A DNA stretch of 64,000 nucleotides, from contig CAWAJT010000007.1 of assembly GCA_963782415.1 (NCBI GenBank), forward strand, positions 248,001 through 312,000, given 5' to 3'. Position numbers and translations under genes: made by a program. Below the pieces are notes generated by a model. That model was not told the DNA's origin, searched no databases, and was given only the letters and a program-made list of their open reading frames with translations. This DNA comes from Bog-473 sp963782415. GTDB lineage: Bacteria > Actinomycetota > Acidimicrobiia > Acidimicrobiales > RAAP-2. This document shows, in pieces, positions 33,494-42,849 of this stretch. Every line of letters starts with the position of its first letter. The stretch's first letter is position 1.

Positions 33494-34376
33494 CGGTGAG
33501 GCGGACGCCGCCGCCTTCGACGAGTGGCGCTCCCTTCTCTTCGGCATTGCCTACCGCATGCTGGGAAGCGCGGCCGACGCCGAGGACGTCGTGCAGGAGG
33601 CGTCCATCCGATGGTTGCGCCGGCGCGACCTGGAGATCCAGTCGGTCCGTGCGTATCTCGTCACCATCGTCACCCGCCTCTGCCTCGACCAGCTCGACTC
33701 CGCTCGGACCAAGCGCGTCACGTACGCGGGCCCCTGGCTGCCCGAACCGGTCGTGGTCGACGAGGAGGCAGCCGTCGAGAAGGCGGACTCGTTGTCACTC
33801 GCCTTTCTCGTCCTCCTCGAAGAGCTGACACCGCTCGAGCGGGCCGCCTACCTGCTGCACGACATCTTTGGCTATACCTTCGACGAGGTGGCCCGCTCGC
33901 TGGGGCGCTCACCGGCGGCGTGCCGCCAGCTCGGGGCGCGGGCCCGCAAGCGGATCGACGAGCGCCGCCAACGCTTTGATGCCGACCTGCGCCAGGGTCG
34001 CGAGTTGACGGAGCGGTTCCTCCTCGCCTGCGCCACCGGAGATCTGTCGGGACTCTTGTCGATGTTGTCCGACGACGTCGTGGTGTGGACCGACGGCGGC
34101 GGCAAGGTCAGAGCGGCCATGCGGCCCGTCGTGGGCCCCGCTCGCAGCTCGCGCTTCTTGCTCAACGTGGCCAAGAAGCTCCACGGAGTGCCGCGCGCAA
34201 CCGTCTTGAACGGTCAGCCGGCCACGGTCTTCGTTCAGGGTGACACGGTGGTCGCCGCGCTGGTGCTCGACATCATGGAGGGTTCCGTCGTGGGCGTCCG
34301 CTCGGTGACGAATCCGGACAAGCTCGAACGGTTGAGCGCGCGTCTCCTGGAGGCCGCAACGGAGAATCTGGCCTGA
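33486..34376 (+). CDS. ECF41 family RNA polymerase sigma factor
   Basis: A 296-residue extracytoplasmic-function sigma factor. Region 2 reads LLFGIAYRMLGSAADAEDVVQEA near residue 15, region 4 reads LTPLERAAYLLHDIFGYTFDEVARSLG near 118. The SnoaL-like C-terminal extension characteristic of ECF41 and lacking in most ECF factors follows, with DGGGKVRAAMRPVVG near 200. In studied members that extension replaces an anti-sigma factor and modulates activity. GTG 33486 overlaps the AhpD-like gene; the frame is open upstream without similarity. Signal unknown. Confidence 0.92.
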   Translation: MLDGEADAAAFDEWRSLLFGIAYRMLGSAADAEDVVQEASIRWLRRRDLEIQSVRAYLVTIVTRLCLDQLDSARTKRVTYAGPWLPEPVVVDEEAAVEKADSLSLAFLVLLEELTPLERAAYLLHDIFGYTFDEVARSLGRSPAACRQLGARARKRIDERRQRFDADLRQGRELTERFLLACATGDLSGLLSMLSDDVVVWTDGGGKVRAAMRPVVGPARSSRFLLNVAKKLHGVPRATVLNGQPATVFVQGDTVVAALVLDIMEGSVVGVRSVTNPDKLERLSARLLEAATENLA

Positions 34377-34403
34377 GCGGTCCCGCTGCGTCCGTGTCTG
34401 GGC

Positions 34404-35642
34404 TTATGACCGGAGAGACTCGAGCTCTTTCCGCCTGATTTTGCCCGCGGCCGTGCGGGGGAGCTCGTCGACGAGGATCAGCTCCTTCGGTGCCGCCCAC
34501 GGCGCCAAACGCTCGGCCACCATCTCCTTGAGTTCTTCGAGTGCAGGTGCCGGGCCCACGGGCACGACCCAGGCCACCACCACGTCGCCCCACTCGGGAT
34601 CGGTCCGTTTCCAGATGGCCACCTCGGCGATGCGGGGATGCGCCACCAAAATGCGTTCCACCGCATCGGGCCAGACCTTCTCTGCGCCGGTGACGATGAC
34701 ATCGGCAATGCGACCGGACACCTCGAGACTCCCGTCGGCACGGAGCCGACCGGCATCGCCGGTGGCGAACCAGTTCGGCGCGCCATCGGGTCCGGTGACG
34801 CGTCCGTCTTCACCGTCGCGATAACACCGGAACAACATGGGAGCGCGGAGCAGGATCTCGCCCTCGGTTTCGGTCTCGCCCGCCACCGACGGCGCCGACC
34901 CCGGTGAGGTTGCCGCTCGAAAGCCGATCTCGACCCCGTCGAGCGGCCAGCCGTCGTAGACGACGCCAGACCCCGTCTCGGTCATGCCGTAGGTCGCCAC
35001 TGCGTTCTCGGGGAGGGTCTCTGGGAGGCGGCTCCCGCCGAGGAGGACGCAGACGAAGACCGAAGGATCGAGGCGCTGCAGCGCGGTCGTCACGAGCGAC
35101 ACGTGGGTCGCCGATCCGGCGCGCCCGAGACCTTCGACCCTGTCGGCGTCGAATCCGGGCAGGACGACCACCGGGGTGTCGGTGAGGATTGAGCGCGTCA
35201 CCACGGCGAGTCCCCCGATGTGTGCCAGCGGCAGGCAGGCCAGCCAGGCGTGACGGTGGGGATCGACGCCGAGGCGGGACGATGTGGCCCGGGCGGACGC
35301 CGCGACTGCGGCATGGGTGAGGACGACACCCTTGGGAATGCCCGACGAGCCCGATGTCGCGACGACCAGTGCGTCACCGTCTTCGACCGGGAGGCCACCG
35401 TGCAGCGCACGTTGCGCGCCATCCGAGCCCACGATCCGCGTCGGCCGCAACGCGTCGAGGAGGAGCTGCCGGGCGGCCGGCGGCAGGCGCGGGTCGAGCG
35501 GCGCCGCGGCGTCACCGGTGTCCCACACGGCCCGGAGGGCGTCGACAAAGCCGACACCACCAGGAAGGTCGAGTGCGACGAGCTCAGGCACCGGCCAGTA
35601 GCGTAGGTCGCCGTGCAGACCGTGGTCACCGGAAAACCCCAT
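34404..35642 (-). CDS. menE: AMP-binding ligase, likely o-succinylbenzoate--CoA ligase MenE
   Basis: An ANL-superfamily adenylating enzyme of 412 residues, short like other MenE proteins. Motifs are VVATSGSSGIPKGVVLTH (P-loop) near residue 92, ATYGMTETGSGVV near 217, the WFATGDAGRL hinge and the catalytic lysine in LPRTAAGKIRRKELE at the end. MenE activates o-succinylbenzoate in menaquinone synthesis; assignment rests on size and on menB, menA, menH and menD beside it. ATG 35642 has GAGGGG in front but overlaps the divergent menB start by 30 bases. GTG 35591 is an alternative that would remove the overlap. Confidence 0.82.
   Translation of the reverse strand: MGFSGDHGLHGDLRYWPVPELVALDLPGGVGFVDALRAVWDTGDAAAPLDPRLPPAARQLLLDALRPTRIVGSDGAQRALHGGLPVEDGDALVVATSGSSGIPKGVVLTHAAVAASARATSSRLGVDPHRHAWLACLPLAHIGGLAVVTRSILTDTPVVVLPGFDADRVEGLGRAGSATHVSLVTTALQRLDPSVFVCVLLGGSRLPETLPENAVATYGMTETGSGVVYDGWPLDGVEIGFRAATSPGSAPSVAGETETEGEILLRAPMLFRCYRDGEDGRVTGPDGAPNWFATGDAGRLRADGSLEVSGRIADVIVTGAEKVWPDAVERILVAHPRIAEVAIWKRTDPEWGDVVVAWVVPVGPAPALEELKEMVAERLAPWAAPKELILVDELPRTAAGKIRRKELESLRS
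35599..35604 (+). promoter_or_regulatory. candidate -10 box, leaderless start of menB
   Basis: TAGCGT ends 8 bases before GTG 35613. It lies inside the 5' end of the divergent menE frame, so menB and menE expression could interfere. Confidence 0.5.
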
Positions 35643-36503
35643 GATCCCCTCGACGATCTCCGCCCCCTGCCCCTTCCCTCATGGGAGCAGCGAGGGTCGT
35701 TCCAGGACATCCGCTATGACGTGGCCGAGGGCATCGCGAAGCTGACCATCTGCCGACCGGAGCGGCGCAACGCCTTCCGGCCCCAGACGCTCTTCGAGCT
35801 CACCGATGCCTTCACCAGGGCGCGGGATGACGCCGACGTGGGCGCCATCATCTTGTGCGGTGAAGGGCCCGACGCCTTCTGCTCGGGGGGGGACCAAAAG
35901 ATCCGGGGCGACGACGGCTACATGGGCGACGACGAGGTGGCCCAGCGCGGCATCGGGCGCCTCAATGTCCTCGATCTCCAGATCCTGATGCGTCGAATCC
36001 CCAAACCGATCATCGCCATGGTGGCGGGGTACGCCATCGGCGGTGGGCATATTTTGCATTTGGTGTGTGACATCTCCATCGCCGCCGACAATGCGCGCTT
36101 CGGTCAGACCGGTCCAAAGGTGGGGAGCTTCGACGGTGGGTATGGGTCGTCGATCCTGGCCCGCACCATCGGGCTCAAGCGCGCCAAGGAGGTCTGGTTC
36201 CTCTGTCGTCAGTACGACGCAGCGCAGGCCCTCGACTGGGGACTGGTGAACACCGTTGTCCCGCTGGATGATCTCGAGCGTGAGACGGTGGCCTGGTGCC
36301 GGCAGATGTTGACCCTCTCGCCGATTGCCTTGCGCATGATCAAGGCGGGCATGAACGCCGCCGATGACGGTCTGGCCGGAGTGCAGCAGCTGGCGGGCGA
36401 CGCCACCATGCTCTTCTACATGACCGAGGAGGGTCAGGAGGGCCGGAACGCCTTCGTGGAGCACCGGGCTCCAGACTTCTCGCGCTTCCCGCGTCGCCCG
36501 TGA
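35613..36503 (+). CDS. menB: 1,4-dihydroxy-2-naphthoyl-CoA synthase MenB
   Basis: MenB is the crotonase-fold enzyme closing the naphthoate ring. The 296-residue protein has the oxyanion-hole region FCSGGDQKIRG near residue 92, which is the specific MenB form, then AGYAIGGGHILHLVCDISIA near 138 and GPKVGSFDGGYGSSILAR near 170. The C-terminus (EGQEGRNAFVEHRAPDFSRFP) is also MenB-type. The GTG start has no Shine-Dalgarno sequence but sits 8 bases after TAGCGT. The stop overlaps menA by 4 bases. Confidence 0.95.
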   Translation: MQTVVTGKPHDPLDDLRPLPLPSWEQRGSFQDIRYDVAEGIAKLTICRPERRNAFRPQTLFELTDAFTRARDDADVGAIILCGEGPDAFCSGGDQKIRGDDGYMGDDEVAQRGIGRLNVLDLQILMRRIPKPIIAMVAGYAIGGGHILHLVCDISIAADNARFGQTGPKVGSFDGGYGSSILARTIGLKRAKEVWFLCRQYDAAQALDWGLVNTVVPLDDLERETVAWCRQMLTLSPIALRMIKAGMNAADDGLAGVQQLAGDATMLFYMTEEGQEGRNAFVEHRAPDFSRFPRRP

Positions 36504-37482
36504 ACCCTCCGTTCACGTTGTGGGTGGCCGGCGCGCGCCACGCACCCTTCCGGCGGCGATCGTCCCGGTCGTGGTCGGAACAGCGGCCGGCTATCTCTCG
36601 AGCGGGCGCGTGCAGATCTCGACGCCGCAAAGCTCCGGTTCATGCCATGCGGTGGCCTGCGCGACCTTCGATCGACAGCTGTCCTGGCTGAACGCTGTCC
36701 TTGCGTTGATTGTTGCCCTGGGCATTCAGATCGGCACGAATTACGTCAACGACTATGCGGACGGCGTGCGGGGGACGGACGAACACCGGGTCGGCCCCGT
36801 GCGTCTCGTCGCGGGGGAACTGGCCACGGTGCGGCAGGTCAAGATCGCCGCCCTCATCGCCTTCGGCATGGCCGGCGTCGCCGGCCTCGGCCTGGCGGCC
36901 AGAGTCACGTGGTGGTTCATCCCCCTGGGTCTGGTGTGTGGCGTCGCCGGATGGGCCTATACGGGAGGACCTCGACCCTATGGCTACCTCGGCTTCGGGG
37001 AGTTGTTCGTGTTCGTGTTCTTCGGTCTGGTTGCGACGGCGGGATCTGCCTATGTGCAGCACGCTCCATTTGTCGTCTCGGTCGGAGGGCACCTCTTCTC
37101 CTACACCTTCGACTGGTGGTTCGCGTTCTGGGCGTCCGTGCCCGTGGGACTCCTCGCCACCGCGCTGTTGCAAGCCAACAATCTGCGTGACATCACAACC
37201 GACACCGAATCGGGCAAGAAGACGCTCGCCGTGCGTCTCGGCCGGCGTCGGGCCGGACTGTTGTACTGCTTCACCTTGCTCGGCGTCGCCCTCTCCATCG
37301 GTGTGCTCTGCAGCTACCGGCCGTGGTCGCTGCTGGCGATCGCAGCGGCGCCGTTGGCCATCGGTCCCCTCCGCCTGGCGCTCAGCGACGAGGAGGGACG
37401 CGCCTTGTTGCCGATGCTGGGCACGACCGCTCGCCTCCAGATAGTCACGGGTGTGCTTCTCACGATCGGGCTGCTGCTGTGA
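36500..37482 (+). CDS. menA: 1,4-dihydroxy-2-naphthoate polyprenyltransferase MenA, frameshift near the 5' end
   Basis: MenA is the UbiA-family membrane prenyltransferase that attaches the polyprenyl tail. Nine or so hydrophobic segments are present. The first aspartate motif is NYVNDYADGVRGTD near residue 78, and the second region reads LLQANNLRDITTDTESGKKTLAVRLG near 225. GTG 36500 (MNPPFTLWVAGAR) overlaps the menB stop but is out of frame with the rest. One base seems to be missing at 36536-36539, and restoring it gives the usual ARPRTLPAAIVPVVVG start. In the literal sequence the long frame begins at 36520. Confidence 0.88.
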
Positions 37483-37516
37483 CCGGTGCGCCTCGTCGCC
37501 CTTGGTACATATTGGC

Positions 37517-38299
37517 TCAGGTGCCGTCTGCCTCGACCATGGCGAGCCAGTGACGGACCAGCCTGGCGGTCTGATCGGGTTGAGCAAGATGGACTGCATG
37601 GCCACCGCCCGGCAGCAGGGACGCCGCGCCGTACGGAGCGAGGCGGGCGAGCCGCACCGCGTGCGAAGCGAAACGAGTGTCGTCCGTCCCGGCCAGGGCC
37701 AGGACGGGCCCGCGCAGCGAAGGAAGCTGTTCCCACATGGGCTTTTGGGTGCCCGTCCCGCAGAGGCGAAGGCTCGCGGCGAGGCCGGCCGCGCCGTTGC
37801 GGAGTCGCTCAGTCCGGTCGGCAGCCGTGACACCAAGACGGGCGAACATGGGCCCGTTCAGCCACGCCGCAAGGAAGCCCTCGACGTCGCCGGTGGCTTC
37901 CAGCTGATCTGCCAGCGCCTCGTCGGCCTCGCGTCGTCGCTCCCGAGCGTCCGGATCCTCAATGCCGGCAGTGACGCCGATGAATGCGACGCCGCGCAGG
38001 GCGAGGGTTGTTGCGGTCGCAACGTGCAGTGCCGTGCGAGCGCCCAGCGAGTACCCGAGCAATGTGCACGCCTGGTCACCGAGGACGGCCCGTGCGGCGT
38101 CCGCCACAAGACCCGCGGAGGTCGGCAGGTCGGCCCGGATGGATCCGGAATTGCCGTGTCCGGGCAAGTCAATTGCGATCAGGGTGTGGTCGTGGGCGAG
38201 GAGGTCGCCAAAGCGGCCCCAGAGGCGTCCTGTCTGGGTGAATCCGTGCAACACGACGAGCGGCGGCCCCGAGCCGCGCACCTCGGTATGGAGTGGCAC
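37517..38299 (-). CDS. menH: alpha/beta hydrolase, likely SHCHC synthase MenH
   Basis: A 260-residue alpha/beta hydrolase: VVLHGFTQTGRLW near residue 15 (oxyanion region), IDLPGHGNSG near 43, the nucleophile elbow LLGYSLGAR near 80, and the final histidine in LPGGGHAVHLAQP near 235. The FTQTG and PGHG forms and the place between menA and menD favour 2-succinyl-6-hydroxy-2,4-cyclohexadiene-1-carboxylate synthase. The GTG start has TACGCT 8 bases upstream on the minus strand, and its 5' end faces menD across 5 bases. Confidence 0.8.
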   Translation of the reverse strand: MPLHTEVRGSGPPLVVLHGFTQTGRLWGRFGDLLAHDHTLIAIDLPGHGNSGSIRADLPTSAGLVADAARAVLGDQACTLLGYSLGARTALHVATATTLALRGVAFIGVTAGIEDPDARERRREADEALADQLEATGDVEGFLAAWLNGPMFARLGVTAADRTERLRNGAAGLAASLRLCGTGTQKPMWEQLPSLRGPVLALAGTDDTRFASHAVRLARLAPYGAASLLPGGGHAVHLAQPDQTARLVRHWLAMVEADGT

Positions 38300-38304
38300 G
38301 CCCG

Positions 38305-39972
38305 GTGAGCGTACAGGCCACCTTCTGCGCCACCCTCGTGGACGAATGGGGGCGGCTCGGGGTTACCGATGCGGTGGTCTGCCCTGGTTCGCGTTCGACG
38401 CCCCTCGTGTTGCCCGTGGTCGAGGGTTTCCGGACCCATGTTCGCCTCGACGAGCGCAGTGCGGGATTCTTCGCTCTCGGACTCGCCCTGGCGAGCGGGA
38501 GGCCGACGCTCATCTGCGTGACCAGTGGCACCGCAGCGCCGGAGTTGCATGCGGCGGTGGTCGAGGCCCATCACGCCAGGGTGCCTCTCATCGTCTGCAC
38601 GGCGGATCGGCCGCCCGAACTGCACGAGACCGGGGCGTCGCAGACAATTGAGCAGGACGGGCTCTTCGGCTCCGCCGTCCGGTGGGCGTTCGCACCCGGC
38701 GTGCCGGTCGAGGGCCAAGAGGCGATGTGGAGGCCGCTGGCCGTCCGCGCCTACGAGGAGGCGAGCCACGGGCCATCCGGTCCGGGTCCCGTGCACCTCA
38801 ATCTGGCTTTCAGAGAACCGTTGACGGGAGTGCCCGCCGTCCTTCCGGCCCGCCCGGGTCCGCGCGCCGTGGTGGCACCCCGCGGGGGGAGCGGGTCGAC
38901 CGCGCCGGAGATGGAGCGCCTCGGAGGTCGCGGACTGATCGTGGCGGGTGGCCCGTGGGCACAGCGCGCCCGCCCGGCGCGTGTCGCGGCATTGGCCGAC
39001 CGTCTCGGCTGGCCCGTCTTGGCGGACCCGTTGTCGGGCAGTCGGCTCCACGGGACGATCGCAGCCGCCGACGCCATCGTCCGCACCGGACCCCCGCTCC
39101 CCGAATGCATCGTCATGCTGGGCGCCCCTTGGCTGTCGCGGGCGCTCGCCACCTACGTCTCGGCGGCTGCCGCTTCGGGGGCGAGGGTCATCGTCGTGGA
39201 TCCGCTCCACCAGTGGGCCGACCCGACGCGGGCGGCAACGGAGTTTCACCACTGTGCACTCGATGACTGGCTTGTCGCTGCCGGTGCCACCGCAACACCG
39301 TGCGATCCAGAGTGGCGCGCGTGGTGGTTGTCTCGCGAAGCGGCGGCACAGGCAGCCATTGGCGACGTGCTCGGCACCGAACTCAGCGAGCCCTTGGTGG
39401 TCCGTTTGGTCCATCGGCACGCAGCTGACGGCGACGCAACACTCCTGGTGGCAGCCTCCATGCCCATTCGAGATCTCGAGTGGTACGCCGGAACGCACGC
39501 GTCACCGCCCCGGGTGCTTGCCAACAGGGGGGCCAACGGGATCGACGGCGTCGTGTCGACCGCACTCGGAATCGGGGCGTCAGGTGCCGGTCAAGGGACG
39601 CGCACGATCGCTCTGCTCGGTGACTTGGCCTTCCTCCATGACGTGTCGGGCTTGGTCAACCTTCCCCAGGTCCCGTGCACCTTCGTTGTGCTCGACAACG
39701 ACGGGGGAGGGATCTTTTCGTTTCTGCCGCAGGCAGCCGTAGTCGAGCCCGCTGTATTCGAGAAGGTCCTGGGCACACCGCCGATCAGTGACCTCGGCTC
39801 GGTTGCGCGCGGGTTCGGCCTTCCTGTCTATGACGTCTCGACCCTCTCGCAGCTGGATTCGGCACTTGCGGCGCCCCCGCCTGCGCTGGTCCGCGTGCGC
39901 CTTCCGTCGCGGGTGCACAACGTCGCCATCCATGACGCGATCAACGAGGCGGTCCGTCGCGCACTGCTCTGA
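38305..39972 (+). CDS. menD: SEPHCHC synthase MenD
   Basis: MenD is the thiamine-diphosphate enzyme joining isochorismate and 2-oxoglutarate, the first committed step of menaquinone synthesis. At 555 residues it has the N-terminal PYR domain (VCPGSRSTPLVLPV, ERSAGFFALGLALASGRP) and the C-terminal PP domain with ANRGANGIDGVVSTALGI, LLGDLAFLHD and VLDNDGGGIFSFLPQA (the ThDP and metal site). GTG 38305 is preferred; GTG 38293 is in frame but overlaps the divergent menH start. menF and menC are not seen in the window. Confidence 0.95.
   Translation: MSVQATFCATLVDEWGRLGVTDAVVCPGSRSTPLVLPVVEGFRTHVRLDERSAGFFALGLALASGRPTLICVTSGTAAPELHAAVVEAHHARVPLIVCTADRPPELHETGASQTIEQDGLFGSAVRWAFAPGVPVEGQEAMWRPLAVRAYEEASHGPSGPGPVHLNLAFREPLTGVPAVLPARPGPRAVVAPRGGSGSTAPEMERLGGRGLIVAGGPWAQRARPARVAALADRLGWPVLADPLSGSRLHGTIAAADAIVRTGPPLPECIVMLGAPWLSRALATYVSAAAASGARVIVVDPLHQWADPTRAATEFHHCALDDWLVAAGATATPCDPEWRAWWLSREAAAQAAIGDVLGTELSEPLVVRLVHRHAADGDATLLVAASMPIRDLEWYAGTHASPPRVLANRGANGIDGVVSTALGIGASGAGQGTRTIALLGDLAFLHDVSGLVNLPQVPCTFVVLDNDGGGIFSFLPQAAVVEPAVFEKVLGTPPISDLGSVARGFGLPVYDVSTLSQLDSALAAPPPALVRVRLPSRVHNVAIHDAINEAVRRALL
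38308..38313 (-). promoter_or_regulatory. candidate -10 box, leaderless start of menH
   Basis: Read on the minus strand this is TACGCT, 8 bases before GTG 38299. It lies within the first codons of the divergent menD gene. Confidence 0.45.
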
Positions 39973-40073
39973 GTCGGCATGACGACGCCGAGGCCGACCG
40001 GCGGCGTTGCGGGTGCTGCCCCTCGACCAGATGCCGTAGGAACGACGGACAGTGTGCTCGTCGGGTTTGCTCG

Positions 40074-40439
40074 TCAGGACGCAGGCTGGTAACCGGCACA
40101 AAGGATGCGGAGCCAACCGATCTTGTCCCTGTCGCTGTCGTAGTAGGCCTGCTGTTCGACGAGGAAGAGCCCGTCAGGGTTACGCACTCGAAGGCGATAG
40201 GCCACACGGTTGCGCTCGGACACTGTCGACGTCTCGACGGACTCGAGGCCTTCGACGTCGTCGGAGGGGTCGAACCACGTTCCGAGGATGATCTCGTCGA
40301 CGACGGTGTCGACACTGTCCGCCTCCCAGAATCGACCTGGTGTGAGGGCCTTGAAGTCGAGGTGTGGGCTCAGGAGATCCTTTAGTACAGCCGCGTCCTT
40401 GGCGGCAATGGCGCGAGCAAACGCCTCACCTGGAGACAT
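40074..40439 (-). CDS. SnoaL/NTF2-like protein
   Basis: A 121-residue small cone-fold protein: GEAFARAIAAKDAAVLKDLLSP at the N-terminus, HLDFKALTPGRFWEA, and a strand-rich C-terminus (RNRVAYRLRVRNPDGLFLVEQ) typical of the SnoaL/NTF2-like group. No catalytic residues can be assigned. ATG 40439 is chosen because GGAGGGAACG precedes it; a longer open frame starts at 40475. It stands alone between menD and a secreted-protein gene. Confidence 0.7.
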   Translation of the reverse strand: MSPGEAFARAIAAKDAAVLKDLLSPHLDFKALTPGRFWEADSVDTVVDEIILGTWFDPSDDVEGLESVETSTVSERNRVAYRLRVRNPDGLFLVEQQAYYDSDRDKIGWLRILCAGYQPAS

Positions 40440-40504
40440 CGTTCCCTCCTTACAGGCGAGCCTCCGTCGGTTCACCCGTCCTGCACGTTAGGCCCTGACG
40501 GTGG

Positions 40505-41236
40505 TCAGAGCCTCCCAACGGCGACCGTGGTCACATGCAAGGCGAGACCGGTTGGGAAGGGGGTCTGCACGGAGCTCATGACGACGGTCTGCTCGGTGCG
40601 CCCCTTCACGTAGTCGACCACCGAGAGCTCGACATTGAGTGTGACGCCGTGCGTGGAGATGGGCATGAAGGCGATGAAGTTCGCGCTCCCGGGCGCAAAC
40701 GTTGAAGCAGGGGACCTCGAGACCAAAATGTTCCCGAGGCTCGAAGCGGAGCCGAACTGGGCACGGAGGGCGCGTCGGGCTGGGCCGTTGAGAACCTGCG
40801 TCAAGCAGGATGGCGTCTTGGAATTGGCCAAGGAGCCATAGTCGGCCTGAGCTGCTTTCGCGGAGGGGTAGACCGACACACTGTCACTGACACTCTGCAG
40901 CTTGTCTTTGCTGTCGAACTCGTCGCTATTCGCCGTCGGCGGATTGTCCGTCACGATGCTCTTCGGGATGCCCAGGCACCGCGCCAGTTGGGTGGCCCCA
41001 GGGAATGACGAGTGGTCGTTCGACGCCTTGGTTGAAGTCCAGTCAGATGGAAAGTCCGAAGCAACGAGGAGGGCCTTCTTGGCCTGTCCCAGGGATGATG
41101 CAGGGCGAGCATCTGCAGCAGCTGAGGTCGAGGCCACCAGCGCCAGCGCCAGTCCAGCGCTCAGACACAGACCGAGAGCCGGGTGCATGGACGACTGCAT
41201 GCATCGAACCTGCTTGATGTTCAGCCGCGTCGTCAT
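40505..41236 (-). CDS. secreted protein of unknown function
   Basis: A 243-residue protein with a Sec-type signal peptide (hydrophobic core LGLCLSAGLALALVAS, then a probable cleavage near ADARP). The mature part begins SSLGQAKKALLVASDFPSDW, a form common in actinobacterial extracellular domains related to PknH-type sensor domains, and contains three cysteines. ATG 41236 follows GGAGGG at 6 bases. The frame is fused upstream to the aminotransferase reading frame only because of a frameshift in that gene. Function unknown. Confidence 0.72.
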   Translation of the reverse strand: MTTRLNIKQVRCMQSSMHPALGLCLSAGLALALVASTSAAADARPASSLGQAKKALLVASDFPSDWTSTKASNDHSSFPGATQLARCLGIPKSIVTDNPPTANSDEFDSKDKLQSVSDSVSVYPSAKAAQADYGSLANSKTPSCLTQVLNGPARRALRAQFGSASSLGNILVSRSPASTFAPGSANFIAFMPISTHGVTLNVELSVVDYVKGRTEQTVVMSSVQTPFPTGLALHVTTVAVGRL

Positions 41237-41402
41237 CGGGAACCCTCCACCTCGCACTGCCGCCAAGCTTCTCGGCGCACGCGGGCCAGCGCTTGACGGA
41301 AATGGGGCGAACGTTGCGCAGGCCATCGTCACGAACCAGCTCAAGCGCTGCCTCGACCGTCCCGGACAGCTCCTGAACCAACCGCGGGAGGTGGTCGCGC
41401 CG

Positions 41403-42613
41403 TCACCGGGTGCGGGACACCGCTTCGGACATTCGCAGCACCGCCTCGGTGAGAATTGCGGGTGAGGTGGCGAAATTGAGGCGCGCGCGCAGGAGTCGCC
41501 CCCCGCCCCGAACGACGGCCCAGAACTGAGCAGGACCTTGGCGTGCTCGAGCAGCCATGCGGCGACGCCCGTCCGTGCGCTCGCGTCGCCGCGGGCCGTG
41601 GCGGCATCGCAGGGCGCGTCATCGAAGACGCGCAGCTGGGAGAAATCGAGCCAGGCGAGGTATGTGGCGTCTCCGGGATGCCACCGGACCGCGGGCAGGT
41701 GATCCGAGAGCAGATGCGAAAGAAGCGTCCGATTGCGATCCAGACCAGCGAGGACCTGGTCCAGCCACTCCCGCCCGCCGGCGAGGGCCGCCGTGTGGGC
41801 CAGCACCGATAGATGGCTCGCGCCGTGACTGACCTCTTCGGGCAGGCGAGCGACATCCTCCGCGGCCGCCGATCCGGCGAAGGCGACCGCTGACTTCAGC
41901 CCAGGGAGGTTCCACCCCTTCGAGGCCGATACGAGGACGAGGGCTCGGTCGCCTCCGGGCACGGCGAAGTAGGGCGTGAAGCGTGCGCCGTGCAGGACCA
42001 GCGGGGCGTGGATCTCGTCGACGATGACGCGGACGCCCGCGCCGGAGCTGGCAGTTGCCACGACGGCGAGTTCCTCAGCCGTGTGAACCGTCCCGGTCGG
42101 GTTGTGCGGACTGCAGAGCAAGAATGCGGCGCGCCCTTGCGCGCCCAGGGTGGTGAAGGTGTCGACGAGGGCCGGAAGGTCGAGGCGGTGTCCCGCCGTC
42201 AAAGGCACCTCGACGATCCGTCTGCCGAGATGCTCGACAAACGAGAAGAACGGTGGATACACCGGTGGCGTGAGCACGACGGGATCACCAGGCTCCGTGA
42301 CGAGCTTGAGCATCTCGACCACGCCGAGCATGACGTCAGGGACCAGGGCGCTCAGGCCGGGATCGAACCCTTCACATCCCCACCGATCCTCCGAGAAGGC
42401 GGCGTATGCCTCCGCGTAACCGTCGCCCGTGGCGTAGCCGGTGTCGCCCCGGGCCAGTGCCTCCTGCAGGGTGTCCACAACGGCTGGGGCCGGCATCACA
42501 TCCATTTCCGCCACCCAGAGTGGCAGCACGTCGGCATCGGCGGCATGCCACTTCACACTCTTCCGTTGGCGGAGTAGGTCGAGTGTGACGTCGAAAGGAT
42601 CCGGGTCCGTCAT
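41403..42613 (-). CDS. PatB/MalY-type aminotransferase (putative cystathionine beta-lyase), frameshifted near the end
   Basis: A fold-type I PLP enzyme of the MalY/PatB C-S lyase group. It has KWHAADADVLPLWVAEMDV at the start, GDTGYATGDGYAEAYAAF, CSPHNPTGTVHTAEELA, VDEIHAPLVL, and the PLP lysine in SASKGWNLPGLK. Likely reaction is beta-elimination of cystathionine or cysteine conjugates. The end is broken: a GC-dinucleotide run (41481-41490) appears two bases too long, and correcting it gives RLNFATSPAILTEAVLRM and a stop at 41403. Uncorrected, the frame runs on through the next gene to 40505. ATG 42613 matches the family start. Confidence 0.85.
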
Positions 42614-42837
42614 CAGATGTCCGACCGTAGCGGTCGAGCAATCGGGCGGATCGGGTCCATGGGCTGTCCTCACGCTGGCGGGTACGACACGGTCCGCCCC
42701 ACCCTGCCAATGTCGCTGGACCGACGTGACAGCTGCTGCGTCGGGCGTGCCGCAGATGGTGTGCAGGCCCTGACCAGGGAACAACGACGCCATCGACGAC
42801 CGCCCGGGCAGGCCAGTGCGCCCACCCGCCCAACTCG

Positions 42838-42843
42838 TAGACT
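42838..42843 (+). promoter_or_regulatory. candidate -10 box, leaderless start at 42850
   Basis: TAGACT ends 6 bases before GTG 42850. The identical arrangement occurs before 21591 and 49155. Confidence 0.55.
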
Positions 42844-42849
42844 TCCCGT

